Source: Tetraselmis striata
Lineage: Eukaryota > Chlorophyta > Chlorodendrophyceae > Chlorodendrales > Chlorodendraceae
Length of the DNA stretch: 64,000 nt
NCBI GenBank assembly: GCA_006384855.1
Contig: VCJN01003253.1
Location: 62,001 to 126,000, forward strand
Direction of reading: 5' to 3'
This document shows positions 38,645 through 51,700 of this stretch, in pieces. Positions within the stretch are counted from its first letter, which is position 1. Each line of letters starts with the position of its first letter. The notes under the pieces are model-generated. The model had not been told where the DNA came from. It saw only the letters and a program-made list of their open reading frames with translations, and ran no database searches. Position numbers and translations under genes: made by a program.

Positions 38645-41600
38645 GTGCGCGCCGCCCCGGCCCACCTTCCTGGCAAAAGGGCCGCTACACAATTTGCAGT
38701 TTCATGTGGTAACAGAAAGCTTCCCAAGGTTTAGACCACTCACTAATCTCATGCGCACATTATAACAGCAGCCAAATAATGTCAATATATCAACAATGCA
38801 TACCGTACAGTCAAATACGGTTCGCAGGGCCAAAAAATAATGAATTGTTTTGCACCTTTGAGTCGGAACATTCGTGGTGTTTCCAGGTTATATTCTGTGT
38901 TTCCTCCGCTTCAATTGATTTCCCCCTTCGCGCACCGGGCGGGGGGGGGGGGGGGGGGGGGGTTAAAAGCGTTATTTATCCGCGGACTGTTTGTGTTTGT
39001 ACTTCTACGAGAAGGCAACAATGAAAATATAAAACTATCAAATCATCACCAAAAAAAAGGATTATATGTTTGGTTGTTTGCATATTACGTTTGTGTTCGT
39101 TTTGTTTCAGATGTCCTCGATATTAAATGGAATGGCCCTGAACTCGTTTTGTGGCGAATTGGCCGGAAAGGGGGTAGCGGCTACTGTGGCGTTTGCTGCG
39201 CTAACGCAAGCATGGGGGCGCAGGTGTTCCGGCTGGAGACGATGCTGATGGACTCCACGCAGTACTCCATCACCGTGCAGACCGGCAACCGCAAGGGCGC
39301 GGCCACCGACTCCAACGTTTACCTCGAGCTGATCGGCAAGGGCGGGGGGCGGAGCTCTGGGGAGGTGGCGCTGATGGACAATGAGAGCGGCATGCCCCCG
39401 TTTCGCCGTGGACAGGTCCGCCCCTGTCCCCCCCCCCCTCCCCCCCCCCCCACCACCAACCCCCTCTGCACCACTGCAATTTGCAGTACCCCCCCCCCCC
39501 CCCCCCCTCCGCCCCCCCCTCAGCTATCAGAACAACAGGAGCTGCCTGCTTTACAAAATACATTTAAAAAAGAAAAATAAAAAATAAAAACTCGAAATTG
39601 TGATTCTGCATGAAATGATACCATCACTTGCTTAACAATATAAAAGTCTATAATCGATACATGGAGCTTCATATATGTTTTAGTAGTAAAAATTATAAAA
39701 AAAGGATAACTTCTATGATAAATGTGTTGTGAGTCCGTGATGATGGCTCATTTGAGCGGTGCCGCCGGTCCCCGTTTCCTCGCAGATGGATGTGTTCAAG
39801 GTGAAGGCGCCCTACCTCGGGCCCATCGCGCAGATCAAGCTCTGGCATGACGGCACCGGCCGGCAGCCGCACTGGTACGTGGAGGGCGTGAAGGTCGTGT
39901 GCGCGAAGAACGGGCAGAAGTTCACCTTCCCCTGCAGGTAGGCGCCCCTTCGCTTTTCCTTCCCCTCCTTCCAGCCCCACTCGCCTCGGTTACGTTGCCT
40001 CCTGTCCGCACGGCACCAAGCCTCACGTCAGGGGGGAGGGGGGAGACAAGCATAGGGGTTGCTAGAGGCTATCTTATTCTATGTATTGCTGGATTCCGGG
40101 GCAAGCCATTTTGTTGTGATACCCCTAAGAATGCTATTATTTCTGCCATGTGGACTTGAGACTTGATACCCCCCAAACAGGATATGGGTTGATAGATAAG
40201 CATGTAAGGTATGAATAGATGCGCACCTTCAATATCATCATAGGAAAAACGCATGAAATATGCATTTAACATGTCTCGATGAATACAAAACAAACATACC
40301 CCTAGACAAACTATATACCATCACCACGCTTTGAATTCGCAGTAGATTATCGTTTTTGAACCCCCCCCCCCCCCCCCCCGGCGCGCGCGCGAAGAGTAAA
40401 ACACATTACTTGTAATGAAATATATCAGAACGTAACACGGATATTCCGAAAATTTGTTGCTGCAAATTAACTATTTTCATTTGACCTCAAACCCGATTAA
40501 ATGGTACTTTATGTATATATGCGATATCCACCAGCGGACATCGCATTGATGATGTGATGGCCCTCGCCGTACTACCCGACGCTGACCCCCGCTCACCTCC
40601 GCAGGCAGTGGTTCTCAACAAAGGTGGGCGACGCCCGGCTGAAGCGCACGCTGTACGCCGGCCGCCTGGGAAAGCCGACCACGTACGAGGTCAAGGTCTT
40701 CACGAGCAACCTGCGCGGCGCCGGCACGGATGCCAACGTGCACCTCGTGATGCACGGGGACAAGGCCACGTCCGGGCGCCACATCCTGTCCTCTGGCCCC
40801 GACGACTTTGAGCGGTGCGCCCGCTGGTCCGGCTCGTGTAAAAGAGGGTGTTTGAATAATGCAGCCATGCCCATGCCGGCGGCACCTTTACTAGGATGAT
40901 GTAAGAAAGTTTCGTGTATGTAGTATATCAAGTATTGAGCTGTCGTGTATTGTGATGGCTTTGATATGTGGGGTGGGACCTGTTTATCGTACTATATATC
41001 GCACCTGCTTGTTGATATGTACAAAAATGTTTTTCGTTCTTTTAATCTCATCACGGGAGATGTTTTTCGTGTGATTTACAAAACGAAAATCTAATGATAT
41101 TACACAAATAACAATCTACCCGTAAAACAAATTAAACATATAAGCGTTAATATCCCTACAGTAACATTTAATTGGGTTGGCGGGTCCGAAAAATAATAAT
41201 GAACTGTTTTGGAGCAACGAGTAGGAATATCCGTCTAGTATTCGCGATGTATTTTGATACATTTCAAGGTAAATACAGTCTTCCTCTCTTCACGTGGGGC
41301 GCAAGAAAAAACGATATCTACCACGAGTGCGCGCGAACACAAGGCGTGGTTCGTTAAGAAGGTCACGGTACATTTGTTACCCTTCTTAACGAACATGCAT
41401 ACAACCCTCAAACACGACGAGCGTCATGGCATGCATAAACACCATTACAGTGCGCAGAACCGCAAATCCAATTTATTGACGCAACTTGAACATAGTCATG
41501 ACCCTCTCCTCCCTCGCCTCCCACATCCCGGACGGCAGAGGCGCGCGCAACGTGTTTCAGGTGGACGACCTCGACATTGGCAAGCTGCTGTACGTCGTGA

Positions 41601-44600
41601 TTGGGCACGACAACACCGGCGCCGGCGCCAGTTGGCACCTGGACCACATGGTGGTGACCAACATGACCACGGGCGTAAGCTTCCTGGTGCCCGGCCGCTG
41701 CTGGTTCGCGGTGGGCCACGGCGACGGCGCCGTCGAGCGCAGCCTGGAGGTGGCGCCCGCGCTGGAGGCGCCGGTGGAGTACCTGGTGAATTGCGTCACG
41801 AGCGACATGCGCGGCGCGGGCACGGATGCGGACGTGTTTGTGGTGCTGCACGGCCACAGCGGCGTGTCGCCGCGCATCATGCTGCCCAGCGCCCCGGAGG
41901 ACTTTGAGCGCGGCACCAAGAGCGCCTTTGCCATCACCGCGCCGGACGTGGGCGACCTCCAGCGCCTCACCATCAGCCACAACAACAAGGTGCGCTTGGG
42001 TGTGGGGAGAAAGGGGGGGGCTACCGCTTACTAGCAGGCAGCGGTATCCAAAGATTTGTGCATATTACTATAATTGTGGTTCTATATGTACATATGTGTA
42101 CATGCATATCGTCTATATTGATATACATATATATTATGTATATATCATACACATGAAATGTAAGTATATTATGATGTAATGGTCTTTATGTATGTATAAA
42201 TATACATATACATGTATATAAATGTATATGCATACGTTTCTGCAGATAAACTGTATGTTATGCTATTATATCATTAGAATGAAACATGGGGGTTTTTCAT
42301 TTCTATTCCCTTTTAGTTGATTTAGCAGTTAAATGTTGGGTAGTAAATCCTGGTTGGAGTTAACGCACCGCTAACGTGGCGTGCAACTGTGCGTGCGGGG
42401 CGCAGGGAACCGGCCCGTCGTGGCACCTGAGCTACGTGGAGGTGGTGCACAGCCCGACGGGCAACACCTGGTGGTTCCTGTGCAACCAGTGGCTGTCCGC
42501 CACGCGCGGCGACGGGCAGCTGGAGCGCACGCTGGCGGTGAGCACCGCCAACCCGGAGGACGCGCTCGAGACGTACGACGTCGAGTTCCACACATCGGAT
42601 CTGCGTGGCGCCGGCACGGACGCCAACGTCCACTACATCCTGCACGGCGAGCGCGACAGCTCCGGCCGGCAGGTGCTGAAGGCGCCGCTGGAGGCCTTCG
42701 AGCGCGGCTGCCGCGACGTGTTTGTCCTGCACAGCAAGGTGAGGCGTCCACCTGAGTCTGACCCTCCTCTGGATGTGTGACCCTCCCGAAGTAATAAACG
42801 ACATTGATGAACCGTATTGTGAACCTCTCCAACGCTGGTGAGGACGTTCAATCATTTATTGACGTATACTATTATTAGCGGTAACTTTTATTTTGTTTGA
42901 TTTTGTTTACAAACAGAATTTTATCTCCAACTGTGAACACCAAGGGAGGGCTGAGGTGGGCATCGTTCGTGCCCGCAGGACCTGGGTGCCCTGCAGCGCC
43001 TGGTGGTTGGGCATGACAACAGCGGGCCCGGTCCCTCGTGGCACCTGGACTGCGTGCTGGTGACCGGCCGGCGCAGCGGCAAAACCGTCACCTTCCCCTG
43101 CCGCCGCTGGCTGTCCACCAAGCTCGACGACGGCGCGACGGAGCGAGAGCTGCTGCCGGCAGGGCAGGGCAATGTGGCGACGGTGGCGGTGTGGGAGGTG
43201 GCGGTGCAGACGTCGGACCTGCGAGGCGCAGGCACGGACGCCGGCGTGTTCATTGAGCTCATTGGCGCCAACGGCAAGATCGGCCCCCGGCGGCTGGAGG
43301 ACAACCACGACGACTTCATGCGCGGCAAGCTGGACCTGTTCCGCTTTGAGGAGCGCGACATCGGTAAGATCAGCTCGCTCGAGCTGTGGCTGGACGAGGC
43401 CGCCACCAGCCCATCGTGGCACGTGCAGATGGTGGAGGTCAAGAACTCCACCAGCGGCGAGGTGTGCTGGTTCGTCGCCAACCGCTGGCTCAGCCAGGAC
43501 GCCGGTTTGCGCGCCACGCTCACGCCGGTGCACCACGACCCCCGAACAACGATGCGCGACTACCAAGTTCTGGTGTACACCGGGAACCTCAAGGGTGCCG
43601 GCACCGACTCAGGTGAGAGCTCCGTCGGTGAAGCGAGTACTCCCCCCCCCCCCCCCCCCCCCCCACCCAAACCCTCCCTTTCGCGCACTCCGCGCTCGCG
43701 CGTGCTCCTCCGCTGCTGCGCGTGCTCCTCACCCGTATCCACGTCGTTCATCAGCATTAGACGATCGGCGACGAGACGCAGTTCCGCCATCGGATGGGTA
43801 TCCACGAGCTACCGCCCAGCACGGTAACTATTATTTATATATGATACAATGTGTGTATCATTCGCCGCGCTCTTAACACTCGCAGATGGTGTATTCATGA
43901 TAATATATTCGTGGACTGATGTACGCGAACAACAATCTCAAATGCCACAACATGGTTCTAATGCTATACAAAACATGAATAATTGATGAGCAGCCTGCGC
44001 GTCGTTTATAGGATAGCGGCTGGTTGAATTCACTGGCTCTGCCGCTGCGTTTCTTCCCCCTCCGCCCAGGTGTGACGCTGGAGATGATTGGTACCGCCGG
44101 GTCGAGCGGGCCGCAGAGGCTGACCGCGCAGCACGACACCTTCGAACGCGGACAGTGCGACGAGTTCCTGTTGCGAGTGCTGGACGTGGGAGCGCTCAAG
44201 CAGATTATCATCAAGAGCGACGGAAAGGGTCTCGGCGCTAGCTGGTGCGCGGCAATGCTATAACACTTGATCGCAAAGTGTTAGTAGTCGATGCGACGTC
44301 CTAATTGATCGCATATAATACGAATACGGTATAATTACGCACACATGTCGCGAGTCGGCAACTTTTTCATTCCACGGGGTGCGATTTTGTGCTCACGGCC
44401 TAAGTATGGGCTGCTGCTGCGCCGCGCTGCGTTTCTGGCATTTGCAGGTACCTCGACAAAGTGGTGATACGCGAGGGCGAGGGCGGTGAGGCCATCTACT
44501 TCCCCGCCAGCGCATGGCTGCGCGACACCGAGCTAGAGGTCGTTCTCGAGGCGTCGCGAATCGACCCGCGCGATTCTGAGAAGAGTTTTGCAGTGGCCGT

Positions 44601-47600
44601 GTACACCTCCAATGTGCGCCACGCGGGGACGGACTCGAATGTCTTTGTGCAGATCACCGGCAACCTGGGCGCCGGGCCTGACATGCAGCTCTTCAGCACG
44701 CAACGTGACGCGTGGGAGCGGGGCCAGGTGAGCAGCGCCCTCGCTACGTCCGCTATAGGATGCTCGCAGCCCGAGGCACAATTATACACAGTTGCTGCCA
44801 GTAATCCAAACATTACAATTGCAGACCTTGGTGACACGGGACGAGATGATGGTCCAATCACATTTGCGGATGATGAGTCATCGGCCACGTGAAATCAAAA
44901 TTTAGTCGCCAAGTCGGCTGGAACAAGCCGGCTCCACATCGCAACAGGCCGGCGTCGTCTATGCGACGGTAACGGCGCCACGTCCAATCGGCGACTAATC
45001 GACAGGAGCGGCGATAACATACTTGCGTCTTTCGCTTAAACTGTCGTAGTGGTAGGTGGTGGCGCCAGAGCCCGGTTCGCATCGTATTAACGCACAGGCG
45101 CATGGTTCTTATTTAGTCGATTTTATAGATTGCTGTATACGATCCCAATCCTTAGCGTAATGCTGTGCACGCGCAGGTGGACGAATGCCAACCCATCACG
45201 TTGATGGTCGGCGTCCCGGAGAAGCTGCGCATCTGGCACGATAACAGCGGCCTCGGGCCGGCCTGGCACCTGCACCAGATCGTGCTGACAGACCAAGCAA
45301 GCGGCGACAAGTACTTCTTCCTGTGCGACAGCTGGCTCGACTCGGAGGTCGGCCTGGAGCGCACGCTCTCGGCGTCCAAGACGGACCCCGCCCAGCTGCG
45401 CAAGGAGTACGAGGTCCAGACGGTGACCAGCGACCTCCGCGGCGCCGGCACCGACGCGACCGTGTCCATCGAGCTCCGTGGCGACGCCGGCAGCAGTGGC
45501 TTGAAACGCCTGGAGAACGGCAGCAACGCGGACCCCTTTGAGCGCAACATGACGGACATCTTCCGCATCACGTGCCAGAACCTCGGCGGGTACGTTCGTC
45601 GCCAGGCTGGCCCACCGTAAAGCGTCTCTAAGGATATTATGGGGATCGACACTGATGGATCCATCGATGATGACCAATGGCCGGGTCGATACTACTGATA
45701 GAAGTAGACAGCTTGGTGTGAAATATCTCGCTAATATTTCGTTAAAATTGATTAGGCGTCGTACTTTAAGGTGTGTCTCTCAATTTCGTCGACATCGTCA
45801 ACGCGGCTGAATAGTCGCCGGAGTTGCACGGCGACGAGGAGTAGAGAATGTCCTCGGTGGGTATTCTGCCTGATTGAGCTTCGCACAGAAACTCGGAGCA
45901 TTTGCTGATGGCTGCTGCCGTGCTTTCAGGCTGAAGTCATGCCGGATCGGCCACGACTCCAAGGGTATAGGCGCCAGCTGGCACTTGTACTACGTCAAGG
46001 TGACGGAGCTCGAGTCTGGCCGCTCTTGGTACTTTTACTGCGACCGTTGGCTGGATGCGACGCTCGACGATGGACTCACCATCCGCGAGCTACCAGCCAG
46101 CTCTGAGGACCCGAGCAAACAGCGCTGCACGTACAAGGTGACCACCGCATGCCATGCAGGTCGTCGCGTTACACGCCGCCCTGCCTATTCCGAGTCGGAA
46201 CCTCTCCAAAACCAATCGGTGATGGGCGTGCTTAGCGGTATTAACTTTCCTTGGCCATAATTATTATTACGCCTACGTACTACCTGTACACGTACATGCA
46301 TGCATGTAGCGTCATTGAAAGGCTGCGCGTTGCGTGGTTTTTATCTACTAATGTACTCACTACTTATGTACCGCCGCCAGCGCGACTATATACTGACCTG
46401 CTGGATGTGAGATTGTCGACATTGTAGTTTTGGTAGTGTCGCTAATATCAAGCGCTTGATGCAGTTAGTCAGGAATATCCCCTAGGGCATCGGAAGTAGC
46501 CTGGATCTATGTCATCCAGCTGACCGCTTTTACAGAGTTAGGGACTAGATGATGCGCTTGAATTTATCCGATGGCGCCAACAACAACCATCTACTTGTGT
46601 ATTATAGATGGTGGGTAGTGTGTTTGGATGATTGCTGATACTTGCAGTCAGCAGCTCCTGGATGTTATGTTACAAAGGATCTGAATGCTGCGCTGCCACG
46701 CTTTTTTGCTGTGTGTGACTGCCACCTCACCAGCTGCGAATCCACACGGGCGACGTGCGCGGCGCGGGGACGGACGCCAACGTGTTTGTGAACCTACATG
46801 GCAGCAGCGGTGACACCGGCAAGAAGGTCCTGCACGCCAAGGGAAAGGCGGACTTTGAGCGTGGGCAGGTGCGCGCAGTAGTGTCGTCTGCCTGTGTGGC
46901 GCTGCCTGCAAGCAGCTTGCACTGATGAATGCTTATATGCACAAATATGTTAATATCGATAGATTATAAGCAATTATATGTTGATTATGATAATAACTAG
47001 ATACCCGATTGTCGTCCCTATTTGTGATTTGTCGCCTATTCTTCACGCTCACCGTACCAAGGCGTCGCTCCTCTGTTGTTGTGTAGTAGTTTTACAGAAA
47101 CTATTATGATCTGCATCGTCCCCACCATATGTGTGTCGTGGGGACGACGTAGTTCATACTAGTGTATGTAAAACTACTACAGCACTTCATTGCAATGCGC
47201 TTTGGCCAGCTAGTGCACGACAATCGGGAAGTGTTGTCCCGCCGAAAGGCTTCTATGCACCTTGACGTGCCGTGATGAAATTAAAGACAGGATGCATGCA
47301 TCTTTATACTCTGGCAAAGTAATCCGGAAAAGTACTAATGTAGCCAATTACGCGCTGCTCCAGACAGACAGCCATATATGTGGTTCTCGTGCGAATGCTG
47401 AAACAAAAAAGCGGAAACATATTCTAACATAAGAGGAATTAGTAGTAGAATGCCATCCTCACAGGATACACCATTTTATTCGGCGCGGTGTAAGTACAAA
47501 TTTGACATCCCCTGCAATTGATGATGCCAAGTGCCAATATATTGTAAGTGACAAAATGTTATCAGCATGTTAGTTTTTTACACCAGTCCACAAATTCTCG

Positions 47601-48753
47601 ATTTTATATCCTAAGTGCCGTGACACCATAAGATATTCAGTAACAACTTTACTATATTCAACACGGACGCATATACAACAATCATCTAGAGAATACTCGA
47701 GAATTCATGCTAGAGACATTCTTGACATCTATCATATCTTGTTCTTAAACTCGCTGTGGGAACAATAGCGAAAATATGATTTAGCAGTTCAGGACAATAG
47801 TTGCGGCGTCCAATACTCCGGCTGCAGCTACAATGCTACACCATGCCGCGCATGGTTTTTGGAAGATTGTAATTACTGTATCGGAACGCGCTATACCGGA
47901 GCCGTCACAAAGCGTGGCAAGGAACGCACATGCGAGCAAACATAACTGTCTTCCACGAAGCGGAGAAGCTCCGACATGCCGCATCTTGTGCGAATGACCA
48001 CTAATCTTTTGTTATCTTTTGCCACGCCATTTCTCAGCTGCTGTTCTGCAATATTAGATGTGGTGCCTAATGATGGCGGGTCCACTGCAACCTCACTAAC
48101 CCCCGGCCCCATGACAAACTGCGCGCATGCTGGGCAGGTGGACGCCTTTGACATCCACGGCCCGCCGATCGGCAATCTGGAGCGGCTGGGCATCGGCCAC
48201 GACAACAAGGGCATCGGCGCCAGCTGGCACTGCAAGCAGGTGGACGTGCAGTGCCCCGGTGATTCCGGCTGGGTGACCTTCCCTTGCAATCGGTGGTTCG
48301 ACCTCAACCAGGACGACGGCGCGATCGAGCGCGAACTCTACCCCATCGGCACTGACAAAGCCATCGTGGTAAGCTGCACCCCGTTTGTTATGTTATTTAA
48401 TTTGACTACGTACAATCACGGTAACCCGTCACATGGTGTATTACGATCATCTTATCTCCCTTTCATGCCCTCAACTGAACCCTGGCTGCGTCCGTGCCGT
48501 ACTCAGGACAACACGTACCAGATCGTGGTGCACACCTCCGACATCAAGGGCGCCGGGACCGACGCAGGCGTCTCGGTCGACTTATCCGGGCCGCGCGGCA
48601 AGACAGGCCCGCTCCGCCTGGACGACAGCAAGGATAACTTTGAGCGCGGAAAGGTGGCTGCCCCCCCTCCCTCATCCCACTCTCCTTCATTCTTCTCTCG
48701 CCTGCCCTCCTGCTGATATCAAAGCTAGAGGGCCCGCTCCAATGGAGGTGTGT

Positions 48754-48784
<31 letters not shown>

Positions 48785-51700
48785 CGCAGACCATCTGAAT
48801 CACGAATGATCCGATGTAGTTGTGACACATGTTTTGATTTGAAGCTGTCGGGTAGAGTGACCCTACCTCTATAATGAACATACGAGACCCCTTTCCCCTG
48901 TTCACTATAAGTGTGGATTCCTTATAGGGCTATGAAGTAAGGTACCAAAATGCTTGTTTATGTTCTCCTCCCACCCGCTCACTACAGGGGTGGGTTCATT
49001 CTCGGGGGGTTCATTGTACAACTAGTTTCACTATAATATCATTTGATTATTCAAGATCTATCCAGAAAGGCAATCTTCATGGGTTGTTTCGTAGGGATGT
49101 GAATTGTCATACAGAAACAAGTTCACGGTTCCGTTCTCAAAGCATCTGAAATATCACCAAATGTCGGGAAATTGTATTATGAATGTGAGTCGAATAACTT
49201 GGTAGGATTCGTGTTTGAACGGCGCGGTTCTGCTCCGGCGGTAGGTGGACACCTTCACGGTGACTGCGGCCGACGTGGGCGCGGTGGAGGAGCTGCGCGT
49301 GTGGCACGACAGCAAGGGCGTGGGGGCCGCGTGGCACCTGGACATGATCGAGGTGTACAACACCGGCACCAACACGCGCTACTTTTTCGAGTGCAACGCC
49401 TGGCTTGACAAGGCGCACGGCATCGAGAAGACCCTCAAGGCGACGCCCAACGACCCCAAGGCGCAGATGGTCAAGTACAAGGTGCGGCCCTCGACGTGCT
49501 ATCCCCGTAAAGTCTGGTTTTTAAAATACGTAGCGCCCCGTGATGAGGCGCGTGCATTAACGCCGACACTTCGATGCTGCCCCCCCCCCCCCTTCACTCC
49601 CTCCGACACTTTAGATCACGGTGCACACCTCGGACAAACGCGGCGCAGGCACGGACGCCAACGTATTCATCGACATCCATGGCGACGCGGCCAACTCCGG
49701 GAAGATCGTGCTCGACAACAGCAAGAACAACTTTGAGCGCGGGATGGTGAGTGTCGACCCCCACGAGCCGAACCTAACGCATTCCTCGGCGTTTGCGTCG
49801 ATGTGGTAAAGGATCCTGACGGCTCCGATGCGGCTGCGCGCTCCGCCCGCCGCAGATCGACGAGTTTGTCCGCGAGACCAGGAACGTGGGCGCCATCTCC
49901 AGCATCGTGATCGGCCACGACGCAAAGGGCGTCGGGGCGGCGTGGCATCTGGAGCAGGTGGAGGTAACGGAGCTGGCGACCGGGAAGGTGAGGCTATCCG
50001 AAGCAAAGCTGCCTCTGGCATCAAGGCGATCATTGTATACTATTTCTCTCAGTAAATCTCAGACTGAAATGTTGTCACCCTGACTTCTAACATTTGGTTG
50101 TTGCTTATCGCATTATAATTGAGAAGTACTGGTCTACATTACATTTCGCGCTGAATATGCCGTATCGTATATTTTCCTAGCTGTACTTGATCACTGGTAT
50201 TATTATACAGCTATTGCCCATTCGGGGAGTCGCGTAGTACCCGTATACCCGCAGTAAATCGGCACGACTACTGCGGTAATCGATTGATCGAAAGATAAGT
50301 TAGCGATTGGGCGCCGTACAGCAAATAGGTACGTATGATATCATGAAAACATTGCTACGGGTTCATGTGGGGGCAGTGTACGAGTGCACGGATGTGGCGG
50401 CACATCTCCGCGCGAGCTCACATTGATAGTAAAACAACAAGACGTTCCTATGCATTATCACCTGACAGGTGACAGCTCCGTTTTGAGCTGAAGCTGAAAT
50501 GTAGAGCCCGCGACATACGCTTCTGATAAAATAGAAACGGTAAAATGAAGTACATTCTGGTATGAAAACCGATAATTTGTAACGATGTGTTTTTTATTGT
50601 GCATTTTATATATTTTGTCTGTTTTTGGATGGGAAATACACGACATGACAATGTCCGCATACATGGCCATTCACCCTTCCCCCGGTTTCCTGTTGCTACA
50701 CATGCGCTGACAACAAGCGCGGCCGCGGCCCTCCCGCTGCCAGACGCACTACTTTGACTGCCGCGAGTGGCTGGACGCCAAGAACGGCACCTCCCGCGAG
50801 CTGCGCCCGGCGGCCGCCGACCCGCGCGCCAGCCTGTGCAAGTACAAGGTGGCCGTCAAGACCAGCGACGTGCGCGGCGCGGGCACGGACGCCAACGTGC
50901 ACATCGTCGTGTACGGCGAGCGCGGCGACACCGGCAAGCATGTGCTCGACAACTCCAAGGACAACTTCGAGCGCAACATGCTGGACACCTTTTTCCTGGA
51001 GCACGCGGACATCGGCAAGATCTACAAGATCAAGCTGGGCCATGACAACGCCGGGATGGGCGCCGCCTGGCACTGCGACACCGTGGAGGTGGTCAACACA
51101 AAGACCTCGGACACCGCGTTCTTCAGGTGCCCACCTCCCCCGCCGCCTTTCTCTCGTTAATCAAGTCAAGGCGGCGGTCCATAGACTCGTCAGTTTGACA
51201 GTAATTCCTAAGCGCCCGGAGAGGTACAATTAGAACGCCAATCAATTGCTCTGATACTTAGTTGCTTCATACATGCTATAGTCCAGTGATATTATGCTGT
51301 CTCATACCGTAACCACGCCCTGGGTTTGCGGCATGTATTCGTTTTTGACCCCGTTCCGGAGACGAGCACGATATTTAGCTGGAAATGTATCAGATTTAAC
51401 CACGAAAAATAATACCAAACGGAGCTTCAATTTGGTATGGTTTGAGCCACGAACCGGATTAAATGTTACGCTATGATGTTGGCGTCATATATACTCCGGT
51501 GATTGCGGTGGTGGCTCATGTATCATACGAGTGATGCGCCACTATGTAACGTACACACTGTGAGTGAGTGTGCATGTACCAGTGCCATGATCCCGCCATT
51601 CCGTTGGTAGACTGCCAAGCACGCAGTACCCTCCCGTTTTTAACGCCACGTGTTGCACGCGGTTGTCTGTAAAGGAGGGAAACAAATTGAGTGCCGATCA

